A stretch of DNA of 23,705 nt from Streptomyces viridochromogenes (GTDB taxonomy: Bacteria > Actinomycetota > Actinomycetes > Streptomycetales > Streptomycetaceae), in the NCBI RefSeq assembly GCF_001270495.1, contig NZ_LGUR01000005.1:1-23705 (forward strand), read 5' to 3'. A program made the position numbers and the translations under genes. The notes under the pieces are model-generated. The model was not told where the DNA came from. It made no database searches and saw nothing but the letters and a program-made list of their open reading frames with translations. Of this stretch, positions 23,693 through 23,705 are shown in pieces (position 1 is the stretch's first letter; each line of letters starts with the position of its first letter).

Positions 23693-23705
23693 TGTGCCCG
23701 TTCCC

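Overview
The window is a GC-rich chromosomal segment from a Streptomyces or very close relative. The GC bias is extreme at third codon positions, starts are a mix of ATG, GTG and TTG, and the gene set is typical: Lsr2, ClpC, the sigE-cseABC envelope-stress operon, DisA next to RadA, and a four-Cys actinobacterial MutY. I see no insertion sequence, prophage, CRISPR array, tRNA or rRNA. It reads as conserved core chromosome with a few accessory genes.

Layout, left to right. 1-1552: a possible gene end, a small membrane protein followed by a strong terminator, a BlaI/MecI-type repressor, and an ArgA-like GNAT whose predicted -10 overlaps the repressor stop codon. 1553-2838: lsr2 converging with an unrecognised Streptomyces-type gene. 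2839-5843: clpC behind a long leader region with two exact ClgR-type boxes and a SigR-type promoter, ending in a 15-bp UUCG-loop terminator. 5858-7723: a secreted HAD acid phosphatase and a secreted M23 peptidase, divergent across about 600 bp. 7737-10058: a TetR regulator and a 14-TM DHA2-type exporter, divergent across a pair of near-identical inverted operators. 10059-10405: dispersed Streptomyces-type repeat and hairpins. 10406-14048 (minus): sigE-cseA-cseB-cseC. 14351-15286 (minus): mutY. 15869-16711: a membrane-anchored secreted protein. 16986-19601 (minus): radA then disA. 19807-21609: a four-part protein joining ECF-sigma-like, zinc anti-sigma-like, transmembrane and extracellular BACON-like segments. 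21630-22496 (minus): a Cys-rich conserved protein. 22580-23512: a Ppx/GppA exopolyphosphatase, followed by a 43-bp-period tandem repeat and long G runs.

Together the genes centre on surveillance. SigE/CseABC senses the envelope, ClpC handles protein quality control under apparent thiol-stress (SigR) and ClgR control, DisA makes c-di-AMP, RadA and MutY act in DNA repair, Lsr2 silences AT-rich DNA, and secreted enzymes act on the wall and on phosphate esters. The most unusual object is the one-polypeptide, membrane-anchored sigma/anti-sigma/BACON protein divergent from radA-disA. A second window-wide pattern is that many genes lack a ribosome-binding site and carry a TANNNT hexamer 6-7 nt before the start codon, the signature of leaderless transcripts.

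All functional names come from motif recognition by eye. No database search was run.
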